64,000 bases of DNA from Datura wrightii (lineage: Eukaryota; Streptophyta; Magnoliopsida; Solanales; Solanaceae). The stretch is from contig JASDFA010000003.1 of NCBI GenBank assembly GCA_035772735.1, forward strand, positions 60,136,501-60,200,500, written 5' to 3'. Shown in pieces: positions 1 to 11,178 of this stretch (the stretch's first letter is position 1; each line of letters starts with the position of its first letter). Made by a program: the position numbers and the translations under genes. The notes under the pieces were generated by a model that was not told where the DNA came from, ran no database searches, and worked only from the letters and a program-made list of their open reading frames with translations.

Positions 1-14
1 TATTTTGGCACACC

Positions 15-1688
15 CTACAAGACATCAACAAGAGGTAAGTTAACATGTACCTGTTTAAGTACCTCCATGAATTTCTGGAAACACGCCTCCTCCTTGTGTT
101 TCTTAAGTCGTTGAGGGAACGGGGGTGGAGGCCTTGCTGGTTCAGCTTCTTTGGTCTTCCCCGTATCTGAGGTTTGTTTTCCCTCAACATCTGCTGCTCC
201 TGACTTCTGAGGCGGTCTTTCCGGTTCCACCTCCTTTAATTGTAAACCACTCCTCGTGGTCACTGCATTCACCTGCTTAGGATTGGGATCCGTGTCGCTA
301 GGTAGTCCTCCCCTTGGTCTAGTATTTTGGGTACTAGCAAATTGCCCAAACTGATATTCAAGAGCCTTGGTTGCCAATTGATTGTTCTTTACTTCGGCTG
401 CCAATTTGACATAGTCAGCCTGCAATTGTGCCTGGTTGGCAATCATGGTCTTGAACATTTCCTCAATAGTCGGTGATGGTGGTGGAGGAGGGGCATTGTG
501 ATTTCTGAACTGATTTTGATAGCCTTGTTGCCCTCCTTGGTTTCTGTGCATACCCTGCCCTGAACCTTGGCCTTGTTGATTGTTGCTACCCCACGAAAAA
601 TTCGGATGATTCCTCCAATTCGAGTTGTAGCCACCACCAAACTGCTGTTGATTCCTCTGTGCATTGCCCACAAAGTTGACAGAATCAGGATTTTCACCAC
701 AGCATTCAGCTGAATGCTCCCTACTACCACACACTTCACACCACATCTGTTGGACTGCATTGACGGAGGCTGAAGGCTGGTTCAAATTCATATTGCTGAA
801 GTGAGTGTTTAACTGATTTTGCAAAGCAACTATCTGTGCAGCGATAGTTGTGAATCCATCCACTTCAAGCACTCCCGCTGCTTTCCTTGCTCCACCTCTT
901 GAAGAATCTGCATTCCATTCCGGATTGCCTTGTGAAATTCGGTTGAGCAAAGTGTACAGCTCCTCATAAGTCTTCTCCAGCACTTGCCCTCCAGTTGCTG
1001 AGTCTAACAAAATTTTAGTGTGGGGTTCCAAACCCTCAATAAAAGTGTGTACCAACACCTCATTTGACTGATGATGATGAGGACAGTCCCGCAACATGGA
1101 CTTGAATCTTTCCCAGGCTTGATAAAGATTTTCTCCTTCCCTCTGTTTAAAACTTAGAATCTGACTTCTAAGTTTAGCTGTTTTACCTGAAGGGAAAAAT
1201 CTGATCAAAAACTTCCTTGCAAGATCATCCCACGTTGATATAGAGTTGGGTGGTTCAGCTTCTAACCACCCCTTGGCTTCACCAAGTAAGGAAAATGGAA
1301 ATAAGGTGAGCCGAACATAATCAGGTGACACTCCAGCGGGTATGTAAGTGTCACTTATCTCCAAAAAGTTCTGGAGATGTTGTTGCGGATCTTCGTGAGG
1401 GAGACCGGTAAACTGCCCGCTAGTGTGCAAAAGTTGCACCATATTTTGCTTTAACTCAAATCTCCCTCCAGGCTCTGGTTTGCGGATGCTGGAATGTATA
1501 TTATTAGCGTGTGGGATTGCCACCTCGCGAACCGGCCTGGATGCTACTTCCTCGGGCACTAACACTGCCCGCACAACTGGTGGATTTGGTTGCTCCATCA
1601 TAGACTGTTTAAGCAACTGCAGCTTCTTCCGAAGAGCTTCTCTACGTTGACTGTGCAATTCACGTTCTGGCTCTAAGTAAGATTCCAC
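15..1688 (-). CDS. Retrotransposon gag polyprotein (ATH-1)
   Basis: Open frame of 557 codons, capsid/nucleocapsid precursor that would form virus-like particles and bind element RNA. Residues about 95-250 form the plant Retrotrans_gag domain (motifs LTLFPFSLLGEAKGWL, FLIRFFPSGKTAKLRS, WERFKSMLRDCPHH). Residues 317-330 are an intact CX2CX4HX4C zinc knuckle (CEVCGSREHSAECC). A Gly/Asn/Gln-rich linker follows, then a Lys/Pro-rich tail ending VNLPLVDVL. The frame stops at TAG (17-15) exactly where relatives read Gln and run on into protease. No in-frame ATG occurs before residue 1 (codon GTG); a TGA lies a few codons upstream and a CAG acceptor-like site at 1731-1729. The true N-terminus may therefore come from splicing or be lost. 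It is the best-preserved gag in the window. Confidence 0.9.
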   Translation of the reverse strand: MESYLEPERELHSQRREALRKKLQLLKQSMMEQPNPPVVRAVLVPEEVASRPVREVAIPHANNIHSSIRKPEPGGRFELKQNMVQLLHTSGQFTGLPHEDPQQHLQNFLEISDTYIPAGVSPDYVRLTLFPFSLLGEAKGWLEAEPPNSISTWDDLARKFLIRFFPSGKTAKLRSQILSFKQREGENLYQAWERFKSMLRDCPHHHQSNEVLVHTFIEGLEPHTKILLDSATGGQVLEKTYEELYTLLNRISQGNPEWNADSSRGGARKAAGVLEVDGFTTIAAQIVALQNQLNTHFSNMNLNQPSASVNAVQQMWCEVCGSREHSAECCGENPDSVNFVGNAQRNQQQFGGGYNSNWRNHPNFSWGSNNQQGQGSGQGMHRNQGGQQGYQNQFRNHNAPPPPPSPTIEEMFKTMIANQAQLQADYVKLAAEVKNNQLATKALEYQFGQFASTQNTRPRGGLPSDTDPNPKQVNAVTTRSGLQLKEVEPERPPQKSGAADVEGKQTSDTGKTKEAEPARPPPPFPQRLKKHKEEACFQKFMEVLKQVHVNLPLVDVL

Positions 1689-1728
1689 CAGCTCCTTGTC
1701 CCTTGCCAGTGTTCACAGAAATAAAAAT

Positions 1729-1828
1729 CTGCAAAATACAGGCTAAGACCAAGTTGTTAACACTTAAGAAAATAAAAATACAAATACAGTAAATTTACAC
1801 TAAACAAAATTTTACAAATCGCCTAGCC
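1729..1828 (-). promoter_or_regulatory. T-rich leader ending in an acceptor-like site before ATH-1 gag
   Basis: Between primer site and gag the sense strand is T-rich and ends TGTATTTTGCAG at 1740-1729, a good plant 3' splice-site consensus. The same arrangement occurs in GPB-1, GPC and ATH-NA. Function is inferred only from sequence pattern. Confidence 0.4.
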
Positions 1829-1846
1829 TCCCCGGCAACGGCGCCA
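1829..1846 (-). other. Primer binding site, tRNA-Asp type (ATH-1)
   Basis: Sense strand TGGCGCCGTTGCCGGGGA, which I recall as the exact complement of the 3' end of plant tRNA-Asp including CCA. It lies 6 bases inside the 5' LTR end (1853), as expected for minus-strand DNA priming. Confidence 0.88.
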
Positions 1847-1852
1847 AAAACT

Positions 1853-3315
1853 TGTTCGGTGCTGATTCGGTTAGTATTAAATATTATCAACCGACACGCA
1901 AGTGCACGTGGTCAAACAAGTAATAAAGTGGCTAAGTAGCCAAGTATCGATCCAAGGAGGCTGCTCTAGATATGTAAAACTGCCTAGTTTACTATATCTC
2001 TATTCTATTCCTAACTATGTTAACAACAATCCAACCAAGAGTTGAGTGAGTTTTTGTTTCTAAACTATTTATATACTACACTTAATAACAACTATTTACT
2101 TTTGAATTTAGACGATGGATATGCACATGCCAAGGTTAAGAACGAGTAATGAACTTGATAATCATGATAATTTGGTCATCCTCTTCTTCATGTTGCTAGC
2201 CAAGAACGTTTTCCTAGAAATTAAAACTTTCGTATTTAATTTCACTTTAGAATCATAAACCATCCGTCTACATTTCTGTGATCAAATGCAGTTTATGACC
2301 TAGCACTACAATTCCGGTTCCTAAATTGACTAATACGGCTTTCAAGTATATTTCTATCAAGAAAGCACATCAAAACCCAATTTTCCCAAATCAAGTTAAG
2401 AACAATACCCTATTAATTCACAACTTTCCAATTTCGTGCTCTCTCGAGTGAAATTGGACTTTTTAGATATACATTAGTGGTGGCCAATCAATAATGTAGC
2501 AAGCACAAGAATTAATAGAACAACATTCAAGAAGAAGAAGAAACCATATCAATTATCAACAAAATTCATTACACAAGTTCAAAACCTCAGCAAAGAAGGG
2601 AATTAGCCACTCATTCTTGGATTAATCATCCTAAAATGAGTGTAAATCATGCATACAATTGAAGAAAAGAAGAAAGGAAGAGAAGAAAACTCTTAGCTTT
2701 TCTATTCTTCAACTGCCACAAACCCACGTTCCTGCTCTCCACTTCTGAACTCAGTCTAAAAACTAAAAACTGATTAAAAATAAACCTAAGTGTGCTATTT
2801 ATACTAGTGGGAAATTTTTCCCGGAATAACAAGCAACGTGTCACGGAAGCCAACGCGGAGCACTGCCTCCGTGACACGGCATGGACGCGGACCCTCTCTG
2901 GAAATTGCAGGGTCCGGATAATTGGCCTCAACGTGGCACGGAGGCCATCGCGGAGGCCTATCTCCGTGCCACGGAACTGACGCGCAGGCACACTGGAAAT
3001 TGCCTAATTAATTCCTGCCCAGGCAGTGTGCTACCGCGATGGCAACGTGGCACGGCTCCATCGCGGAGCCAGTGTAAAATGTGCCATCCAAGGTCTTTTC
3101 CACGCTCGCATCCAAGTCCAACTCCGACATAGTTCCAACACGCATTTTAGCTCCTAAAAATCACATTATCCTGCAAAACAAATGCTAATCATGTTGGTTA
3201 GTATAAATTCGCATTTTATTACCAAATACATGATATTATATACACATTGCACAACAAACAAGGTAAAAATGATACGTTTGAGTATCACTTGGGCATATAA
3301 ATCTGCCCAAGATCA
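1853..3315 (-). repeat. 5' LTR of ATH-1
   Basis: About 1463 bp, sense start TGATCTTGGGCAG at 3315 and sense end CGAACA at 1853 (TG...CA). Near-identical to the ATH-3 LTR at 55116-56593. Sense TATAAATA lies at 2803-2796, with three hairpin blocks of CCTCCGTG(A/G)CACGG type immediately upstream (about 2831-3071). A perfect 8-bp terminal hairpin CTTGGGCA/TGCCCAAG lies at 3311-3288. The open frames over the GC-rich hairpins (2647-3132) are not genes. Confidence 0.9.
2831..3071. repeat. Cluster of CCTCCGTG/CACGGAGG palindromes in U3
   Basis: Three successive inverted repeats built from GTGTCACGGA...CCTCCGTGACAC, GTGGCACGGAGG...CTCCGTGCCAC and a third spaced around CGCGATGG/CATCGCGG. They sit just upstream of the LTR TATA box. 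Related hairpins recur in ATH-2, ATH-3, ATH-4 and ATH-NA. Confidence 0.8.
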
Positions 3316-3584
3316 TTAACCCTAATTTATTATTTCACTATGGTTCCCACAACCCAAGTTGTGGGTTTTTAGCTACTTATAATTGCAAGATTACCTATAG
3401 AAAACATAGAAGAATTCATGAGTGAATACTTACAATGATGAAAGAAATAAAACCCAACGATCAATTGCAATAATCAATCTTCAAAGTTAAGATTACAATG
3501 AAGAAACTTGTTGTGAACTTTGTGTATTTTGTTCTCCAAGTTGCATTAGGAAACTCCAAAAACACAAACATAATTCTATAAATT
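3316..3584 (-). repeat. GPB-2 LTR, left part (interrupted)
   Basis: Remnant of a minus-strand LTR related to GPB-1; the shared phrase is GGTTGTGGGAACCAT near its left end. The remainder lies at 22358-23019 across the TEK-1 insertion, and the left end is cut by ATH-1. A strong donor-like ATT|GTAAGTATT (sense) lies at 3433. AAATT (3580-3584) is the left target duplication of TEK-1. Confidence 0.7.
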
Positions 3585-6084
3585 TGTCACGACCCAAACG
3601 GAGGACAGGATCGTAGACACGGGACAAGGGACCCCGAGAGACTCCAAGTCAACCCATGGCATAAGAATGCATCTAAATCATTCGATAAACTAAAGGAAAT
3701 CATCAATATAACTTAGTGGAAGTATAATTCAACATAACATCAGTATAACATCCGAAGCTAACACATCCATAAGTATGAAAATCCTCTAGTATGGACGAGT
3801 TGACGGAACAAGACCCCACCTAACTCAACAATACTGAAACTAGAAATACATAAAGGAAAATGATAGTCTACTCCTCGAAGGATGAGGACTCACCAATCCA
3901 AGTAGATACTAACTCCGGAAAGCTGTCTAAGAGTGGGGCTGAAGCTGCGAGCCGGGTCCTGTATAATGAAACGATACAACATAGAAGGTATGTAGTCAGT
4001 ACGTGGAATTTACTGAGTATGCAAGGTAATTAAAACTGCTTAAGTAAAATAAGTCATTTAAAACATTTCATAGCATATCACAAGCTTTCAAGTCTGAGAA
4101 GAAGGACTACATACATTCATCCTGAAATCGAAATCTTATCATGATATGACCAAGCATAGCTTTATGACATCATGACTAACTCGAATGACTCAAATTTGAA
4201 ATAGAACTCTTATGATAAAATCTGAACAATGAGTCAAATCTTTCTTTTAGAACATGCATGCTTAAAGAAATAATTATGAGTAATGAATATGCAAATTTGA
4301 ATCATATAGACAATGGGAGACTCGTCACTTAACCGACATACCACGATAGAGCTTACGTGGTCCCGACTACTACACTCAAGTGGGCAGAGATGTCCAAAAC
4401 CTTGTCAGGGCTAAGGACTCTACCATGATATCGATATCAAGCTCAATGGCCATTAGGTCCGAGGATAGCTCACAAGGGAGGTCCTAATAATACAATAGTA
4501 TTAACCTACGTTGGTGCGTAATTCTAGGGAATAGGGTGATCGACCCTGAGCCCGCTCAGTGCTAGACTCTTTTCCCAAAAACATGCAATGCTATATGTCT
4601 TATATAACAAAGCTCAACATCGTCTATTGACGAAGCTCAAGATGAACTCATGCATAACTCAACATCGTATGAAATGAAGCTCAACATTGTCCTTTGATAA
4701 AGCTCAATATTGAAATTAGGCATAGACTCGACATCATATGAAAATGAAGCTCAACATTTTCCTTTGACAAAACTCAATAATAACATATATCTCAATTATG
4801 AACTTATACATATGAGAAGTTTTAATTTGAAACATACCAAAAGCTAATAAATATGAATTTTGAGAGACTTCGCTCCAAACAATGTTGTAAGCTTATTTTG
4901 GAAAAAATACATCATTTTAAATCAACAATATAATCATGGGTAGCTGTAGAAACATGCTTTTCATCATCAAATCTCATCATCATCATACATTCATCATTCT
5001 CTTCTTTTATGAACTTCTCATTCATGGGTATTTAAATTTCATAATTTAGTAAACACAATTTTGATTGAAAACAAATTTAAAATCTGCCCAAGCTTCACAA
5101 TTCATCAATACAAACATAATCTAATCATACCCATGTATAGATATTGAAGAATTATTCAATTGGGTAAAACTTCATAACTTGATCATATGAATTTCTCATA
5201 CTTAGCTAGAGATTTGGGCATGGGTGAGGAAGGAAACACCCACTCATAACCCTACATACCTGGGAGGGATGATTTTAGCACTTCTCTAATTGCCCAAGAT
5301 GAGGCTCCAATGGAAACCTTCAAAACTTGCTCTAAATACTCTCTTCAAACTCTCAAGTTTGCATGCATGGAATGAATTAGCTTAGAATAAGTTTTCTCCT
5401 CCTTAAACCCATTGAAACAATCCTTAAATGACATAGTATAGGCCCCTAGAACTTACAAATGACGGACATACCCTTACTGAAATTGCAGAAAAACTGCTTA
5501 CTGGTCCAAACAACGGACGACCCAACGGGTCGTTCGAGGATACCACGACCCGTGGTATCTGTCCGTGCTATGCACTACTGAGACTTGCCTTTGGATCTGA
5601 ACAATGGGCGAACAGGACGACTCATCCTCTGAGACAACAGATCATTACATCGACCATTTTTTGTCCCTTCACACAATCTGGACTTTTCTATCACGAGCCT
5701 CACCACGACTCGTGGTTGCTTCTAATGAGTCGTGGTCTTGATCCGTCACATCCCCTGGAAATTCTTGCAACCCAATAACGATTGGTAACAATGAGTCATT
5801 GCACCTCACAATGACTCATTGGAAGACCCGTTGTATGCCATCTGCTAAAGTCCATATCTTACAATGACTGCAAAGGATAGCCCGTTGTATCCCACAATGG
5901 GTCGTCACATCACTCGTTGTTTCCACTACCTCCAATAATTCTTCTCCCAACAACCGCATACAATGACCCGTGGTTTGATACCACGAGTAATTCCTTGGTC
6001 CGTTCTGTGCAAATTTTCCTAATTTCAATAGTTATCAACTTTTAATTTTCGAGTCTTGTTCTTAGGCACCTATGGGGTATTACA
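3585..6084 (-). repeat. 3' LTR of TEK-1
   Basis: About 2.5 kb, plus-strand ends TGTCACGACC and GGTATTACA. Sense start TGTAATACCCC abuts the polypurine tract. Region 5490-6010 carries many degenerate copies of the near-palindrome ACGACTCGTGG/CCACGAGTCGT, and region 4610-4800 has repeats of AAGCTCAACAT. No coding region is seen. Confidence 0.88.
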
Positions 6085-6120
6085 ATATCTCCCCCTTGGG
6101 AACATTCATCCTCAAATGTT
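6085..6120 (-). other. Polypurine tract and pre-tract stem (TEK-1)
   Basis: Sense CCCAAGGGGGAGATAT (6100-6085) directly precedes the LTR start and is the plus-strand primer site. Just upstream, AACATTTG-AGGA-TGAATGTT (6120-6101) can still form the AGGA-loop stem if two G:U pairs are allowed. Confidence 0.75.
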
Positions 6121-6375
6121 GGAAACAAGCAAAAAACAAAAACACATAATTATCATCATCAAATACTGATCATTTAAACCAAAAACTAGCAGAAAGACTA
6201 CCTCCAAAAATAACTACATAGTTGAACCGAATTCAGACATCACATACATCTATCATGTCATGAATCAAACTTGTGCACATAAACTGAACATGGAAACTGA
6301 TTAGAGAATTAGGGCAAAAACTGATACTTCAAACTAAAACTGAGCCGGTAGGGAACAGGTGAGGGTATTTATCCA

Positions 6376-6789
6376 TTATATCCACTTTGCCTTCCCACGA
6401 AGCTCCCTCAACGTGCTGATTTCTCCTAACACCTTCACCGAAGCTACTTCTTTGTTCCTCAGTCTCCGAACCTGACAATCCAAGATTGCAACTGGAATTT
6501 CCTCATAGCTGAGGCTATCTCTCACACCAACACTTTCCACCGGGACAACTAAATATGGATCACCCAAGCACCTTTTCAAGAGCGATACAGGAAAGACGGT
6601 ATGAACTAAAGATAACTCTGATGGCAAGTCCAACTCATATGCTACCTTACCAACTCTTCTCATAACCCAATAGGGACCAACATATTGGGGATGTTTTCCT
6701 TTCTTTCCGAACCGCATGACTCTGTTCATGGGAGATACCTTTAAAAATACCCAATCGTCTACCTCAAACTCCAACTCTCTCCTTCTCAC
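6376..6789 (-). pseudogene. Integrase C-terminal and chromodomain-like region (TEK-1)
   Basis: Encodes the integrase tail that follows the catalytic core (ELEFEVDDWVFLKVSP, YVGPYWVMRRVGKVAYELDLP) and then a chromodomain-like segment beginning LSYEEIPVAILDCQVRRLRN, expected to steer integration to heterochromatin. After KVL the frame shifts through a one-base deletion, so the usual WRNQxVEGATWE motif is read out of frame and the protein ends in a wrong tail. The intact version of that motif is seen in TEK-3 near 53130. Clade call (Del/Tekay) is from family knowledge. Confidence 0.82.
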
Positions 6790-7329
6790 ATAGCATATGA
6801 CTTTTGATGACTCTAAGCGGTTTTCAGCATGTCCCTTATCAACTGAACTTTCCCCATAGCCTCATGAACCGAATTAGGACTTATCATAGCTTCCTCACCA
6901 ACCTCAAACCATCCGATGGGCGATCTACACCTCTGCCCATAGAGAGCCTCGAACGGTGCCATTTAGATACTGGAGTGATAGCTGTTATTGTAAGAAAACT
7001 CGATCAAGGGCAAGTGATCATCTTAACTACCCTTAAAGTCCATCACACAAGCTCTCAACATTTCCTCGAGAGTCTGGATTGTCCGCTCCACCTGACCATC
7101 CATTTGCGGATGAAAGGTTGTGCTGAGTTTAACCTGAGTCCCAAGCCCTTTTTAGAAAGGCCGCCAAAAATTGAGAGATAAACTGAGTACCTCGGTCTAA
7201 AAATAATAGACAAGGGCACTCCATGTAATCGCACCAACTACCGATATATAGTTTGGCATAATCATCTGCCGAATCTATAGTTTTGACCGGTAGGAAGTGT
7301 GCAACCTTGGTCAACCTATCTACCACCAG
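6790..7329 (-). pseudogene. Integrase catalytic core (TEK-1), frameshifted
   Basis: Continues the core domain from the first catalytic Asp encoded near 7385. Here are VVDRLTKVAHFLPVKT, the second Asp in LDRGTQF (usual SDRGTQF) and, in another frame, the glutamate segment FHPQMDGQVERTIQ (about 7070-7110). Several frame changes and stops break it; a TGA separates it from the upstream RNase H-integrase frame at about 7347. DNA strand transfer activity is lost. Confidence 0.78.
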
Positions 7330-8290
7330 CCAAATAGAATCATAATGTCAGCGAGTACGAGGTAGGCCTTTAATGAAATCCATATTATTCTCTTCCCACT
7401 TCCAAGTAGGAATGCTAATATCCCGAAGTATGCCTCCCGACCTTTGATGCTCGACTTTCACTTGCTGACAGTTTGGACACTTGGCTACAAATTCTGCAAT
7501 ATCCTTCTTCATATCGTTCCACCAATATATTTCCTGCAAATCATGATACATCTTGGTGGCACCCGGATGGATAGAATACCTGGATCCATGTGCCTCATGC
7601 AATATTCGATCCCTCAGATTACCAATAGCTGGAACGCATAGAAGGCCCTGGCACCGCAACACTCCATCTCCCCCTTGGGAGAAGACCTCCATATTTTGAC
7701 TTCCAACGACTTCCTTCAACTTTACCAAAATCGGATCCTCATGTTTTCTGGATTTCACATCCGTCACCAAGGACAATTTTGATCCGTTTTGCACAACAAC
7801 GCTGCCATCCATCGAGTCGACCAATCTAACTCCCAACCTCGTAAGTCGATCGACATCTTTCACCAACTCTTTCTTTCCCTCATTCATGTGGGACACACTC
7901 TCGATAGAGAGTCTACTAAGTGCGTCCGCTACCACATTAGCCTTACCCGAGTGGTAAAGAACACTCTTATCATAGTCCTTAAGTAGCTCCAACCACCTCC
8001 TTTGCCGAAGATTGAGATCTTTCTGAATGAACACATATTGCAAGCTCTTGTGATCCATGAATACATCCACGTGGACCCCATACAAGTAATGGCGCCATAT
8101 CTTCAATGCGAACATCACCACGGCCAACTCAAGATCATGGGTCAGGTAATTCTTCTTATGAACTTTCAATTGTCTTGAGGTGTATGCTATCACTTTCCTA
8201 TGCTGCATCAACACACACCCAATTCCGATTCTTGAAGCATCACAATATACCACAAAACCATCGGTACCCTCGGGTAGGGTCAACACTAGT
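7330..8290 (-). pseudogene. RNase H and integrase N-terminus (TEK-1)
   Basis: Open frame of about 312 codons. It begins within the tether/RNase H start (TDGFVVYCDASRIGIGCVLM, first acidic RNase H residue in YCDAS), continues through VMFALKIWRHYLYG, DHKSLQYVF and NVVADALSR, then the zinc-binding HHCC module of integrase (HPGATKMYHD ... CPNCQQVKVEH). It reaches the first catalytic Asp in MDFIKGLP before a TGA at RTR*HYDSIW. RNase H removes the RNA template and integrase inserts the cDNA. This is the best preserved part of the TEK-1 polyprotein. Confidence 0.88.
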
Positions 8291-9963
8291 GCTGAAGTGA
8301 GTTAGGTCTTCAATTCTTGGAAGCTTTTCTCACAAGTCTTCGACCATTGGTACTTTACCTTATTCTGAGTCAACTTGGTCAAAGGTGCTTCAATAGATGA
8401 AAAACCCTCAACAAATCACTGGTGGTAACCCGCTAAACCCAAAAAGCTCCTGATATCTGATGGGTTCACCGGTCTGTGCCAATTCTTCACCGCCTCGATT
8501 TTTTGAGAATCTAACTTTATGCCCTCACTTGATACCACGTGGCCCTAAAAGGCAATCGAGTTCAACCAAAACTCACACTTGTTGAACTTTTCATACAACT
8601 AATGATCCTTGAGGGTATGAAGCACTACTCTCAAGTGAGCGTCATGCTCCTCCTCGCTCTGAGAGTATATAAGGATATCATCGATAAACACAATCACGAA
8701 CATGTCTAAATATGCCTTGAATACCCTGTTCATTAGATCCATAAAAGCTACAGGGGCATTGGTTAAACCAAAAGACATAACAACAATTTCATAGTGACTA
8801 TAGCGAGTACTAAAAGCTGTTTTCAGGATGTCACTCTCCCGAATCCTAAGCTGGTGATACCTGGACCTGAGGTCAATCATGGAGAAACACTTGGCACCCT
8901 GAAGCTGGTCGAACAAATCATCAATCCTGGGTAAGGGGTACCTGTTCTTGATGGTAACCTTGTTCAACTGCCGATAGTCAATGCACATCCGAAGCGAACC
9001 ATCCTTCTTCCGGACAAATAACACTGGTGCACCCCATAGAGACTTATTCAGCCTAACAAAGCCCTTATCTAACAGGTCCTTCAGATGATCCATTAACTCT
9101 ATTAGATCAGATGGAGCCATTCTGTAGGGCGGAATGGATATAGGTTGCGTGTCGGAAAGAAGATCTATACTGAAATCAATCTTTTGCTCGGGAGGGACAC
9201 CAGGCAAATCATCAGGAAAGACCTCTGGATACTCACAAACTACTCGAACTGACTGGATAGTCCGGGTTTCATACTCGACATCCTTTACCCTAACTAGATG
9301 GTACATGTAACCCTTAGAAATCATCTTCCTGGTCTTAAGGTAGGAAATGAATCTACCTACAGGCACAACTGAACTACCCTTCCATTCCAAGACTGGCTCA
9401 CCCAGGAATCTGAACTCTACGGCCTGGGTTCTACAATTAACTGAAGCATAGCATGCAAATAGCCAATCCATTCTGAGAATAACATCAAAATCGGTCATGG
9501 CTAACTTTATCCAGTCTGCTGAGGTAACCTTATGAAGGACTAAGACTGGGCAACCTCTATATACCCGTCTAGTTATAACTGAGCCACCTACTAGAGTGGA
9601 ACCTGAGAAGGGCTCTGACAAGACATCAGGACTGACTCCGAAACTGCTGGCTACATATGGTGTCACAAAAGATAGGGTAGCCCTCAGATCTAACAAGCCA
9701 TATACATCAGCATGGAAAACTCGAAACATATCAGTAGCCATATCCGGGGAGACCTCCTGCTCTTGGAAGGAAGCTAAAACATAGAATTTGTTCTGGCGTT
9801 GACCGCCAGCTATGCTAGTAGATGCCCCCTGATGTGCTAAGCGTGGGGGAGGGACTGCTGAACTAGAAGCTGGGCCTGGCCCCCAACCTGATCCTGCCCA
9901 ACTGCTGGACAAAAGCATGTGCCTGGGATGCCCACACCCGAAACAAGCACCTAAACCTACCAA
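8291..9963 (-). pseudogene. Protease-reverse transcriptase region (TEK-1)
   Basis: A 454-codon frame (9963-8599) holds, in order, a knuckle-like ACFGCGHPRHM (residues about 6-16), a retropepsin-like segment, and RT with the IDYRQLNKVTIKNRYPLPRID block, MSFGLTNAP and the catalytic FIDD (residues 426-429) intact. The protease motif is altered: LLDPGAT of the family reads LLDLRAT at about residues 91-96, so proteolysis is probably lost. Downstream to 8291 the RT thumb/connection (HVVSSEGIKLDSQKIEAVKNW, SDIRSFLGLAGY) is interrupted by several stops. Same order as TEK-3. Confidence 0.87.
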
Positions 9964-10968
9964 GCACTGGCCTGTGTGCCCCCGACCACATCTACAATAA
10001 GCTGGGATGCTGCAATCTGCGGGTCTGCTACTATGATCCCTCGATCTAGATGCTCGCCCTTTCTAATCATGTTTAGGCTTGGATGGCACACTCCATGCCG
10101 AAGATGCTGGGGCTGATGATCTCTGGTGGGTCTGTTGTTGGTGTCCACCACTAGACCTCTACTAAGAGAACTTGTGATCCTCGATCGTGGCCCTCTTGGC
10201 CTCCCTCTCTCTCAAATGTGTCACCTCCATCTGCTGGGAGTACAACACCATATGAGGAAATTCCATACCCTGGTGAAGCATAGTAATCCAGCACTCCTTG
10301 TCCAAATACCCTGCTATACCATAAACATACCTGCTCATCGGCGCCCTCTGGTCAGCCACTAACTCCGGGGCATATTTTGATAGGCGAGTGAACTTACGGG
10401 AATACTCTTGCACTGTCATCCTTCCCTATTTCAAGTTTACAAACTCAGCTGCCTTCAGCTCTCTCATAACCTGAGGGAAGAACTGATCTAGGAATGCAAC
10501 CTGAAACTCCTCCCACGTGATCGGACCCGCTCCTGCGACCCTGCTATCCTTCCATTGGCGAAACCAGATATGCGCCACCCCTTTCAACTAGTAGGAGGCC
10601 AACTCTGTGCACTCAACACTACTCACCCCCATGACATAGGTGATCTTGACAATCTCATCGATGAAATCATGCGGGTCCTCATCTAACTTGGACCCAAGGA
10701 ATTCCGGTAGGTTCATTCTCAAGAAGTCTCTAACTCTGGCCGGCGCTGCATTGCCATTTTGTGGAACATGCGCAATGGCCTGCTGATTGACCTGAGCGGT
10801 CAAGGCCTACGCACGCATCTAGATAGCAGCCCAGAACTCAGCATGAGCGGCCGGCTTCGGTGCCTGAGGCTCCTGAACTGGTGGAGCTGGCTGATGTCCA
10901 TAACCATTTCCATTCTCGTGGACTTCACCACCTCCATTCCTCCTTTCGTTCATTCTTCAAGGAGACAT
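9957..10968 (-). pseudogene. gag (TEK-1)
   Basis: Degenerate gag. From ATG at 10968 the reading is MSP, TGA, then re-initiation-capable ATG and NERRNGGGE. The Retrotrans_gag core follows (MNLPEFLGSKLDEDPHDFIDE, IWFRQWKDSRVAGAGPITWEEF, GRMTVQEYSRKFTRLSKYAPELV, YSQQMEVTHLREREAKRA) with at least four stops. TEK-3 carries the same gag on the plus strand with the same TGA at codon 4. The product would have formed the particle coat. Confidence 0.84.
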
Positions 10969-11161
10969 GATTCTTCAATTGCAATTAGAATGAATAAGAA
11001 GGATAGAAAGCCTTTTCATCGCACGACATAGATCATGAAAGAAGGGAACATTTCGTAAATGTCTCATACCCTCTTCGTCATAAGTGTGGCACACTTCACA
11101 CCCATGAAAAAGACTCTACCTAACGCAGATTTCAGACACACTAGGACACTTTAAACCAATT

Positions 11162-11173
11162 GCTCTGAAATCA
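11162..11173 (-). other. Degraded initiator-Met primer binding site (TEK-1)
   Basis: Sense TGATTTCAGAGC at the position where TEK-3 has TGGTATCAGAGC, with the following AATTGGTTT matching AATAGGTTT. Two substitutions separate it from the tRNA-iMet complement. Confidence 0.65.
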
Positions 11174-11178
11174 AGTTT

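Larger units (their letters stand above)
1..3315 (-). mobile_element. ATH-1, Athila-like LTR retrotransposon, 5' part only
   Basis: Minus-strand element cut by the left window edge. Read right to left it shows a 5' LTR (3315-1853), a perfect tRNA-Asp primer site (1846-1829), a T-rich leader and gag (1688-15); protease would start in the last 14 bases. It sits directly against GPB-2 LTR sequence at 3316, so it inserted into that LTR. The other LTR lies outside, so the target duplication cannot be checked. The Athila assignment rests on the primer site, the gag sequence and the LTR shared with ATH-2 to ATH-4 near 54-60 kb. Confidence 0.88.

Noticed and set aside
1829..1846. tRNA gene fragment
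   Set aside because: Only the 18-base primer complement is present, at the LTR boundary.
2647..3132. Open frames of 60-110 codons over the ATH-1 LTR hairpins (also 54336-54722 and 56051-56410)
   Set aside because: Same LTR sequence in three places; frames follow palindromic GC-rich U3 and cross the TATA box.
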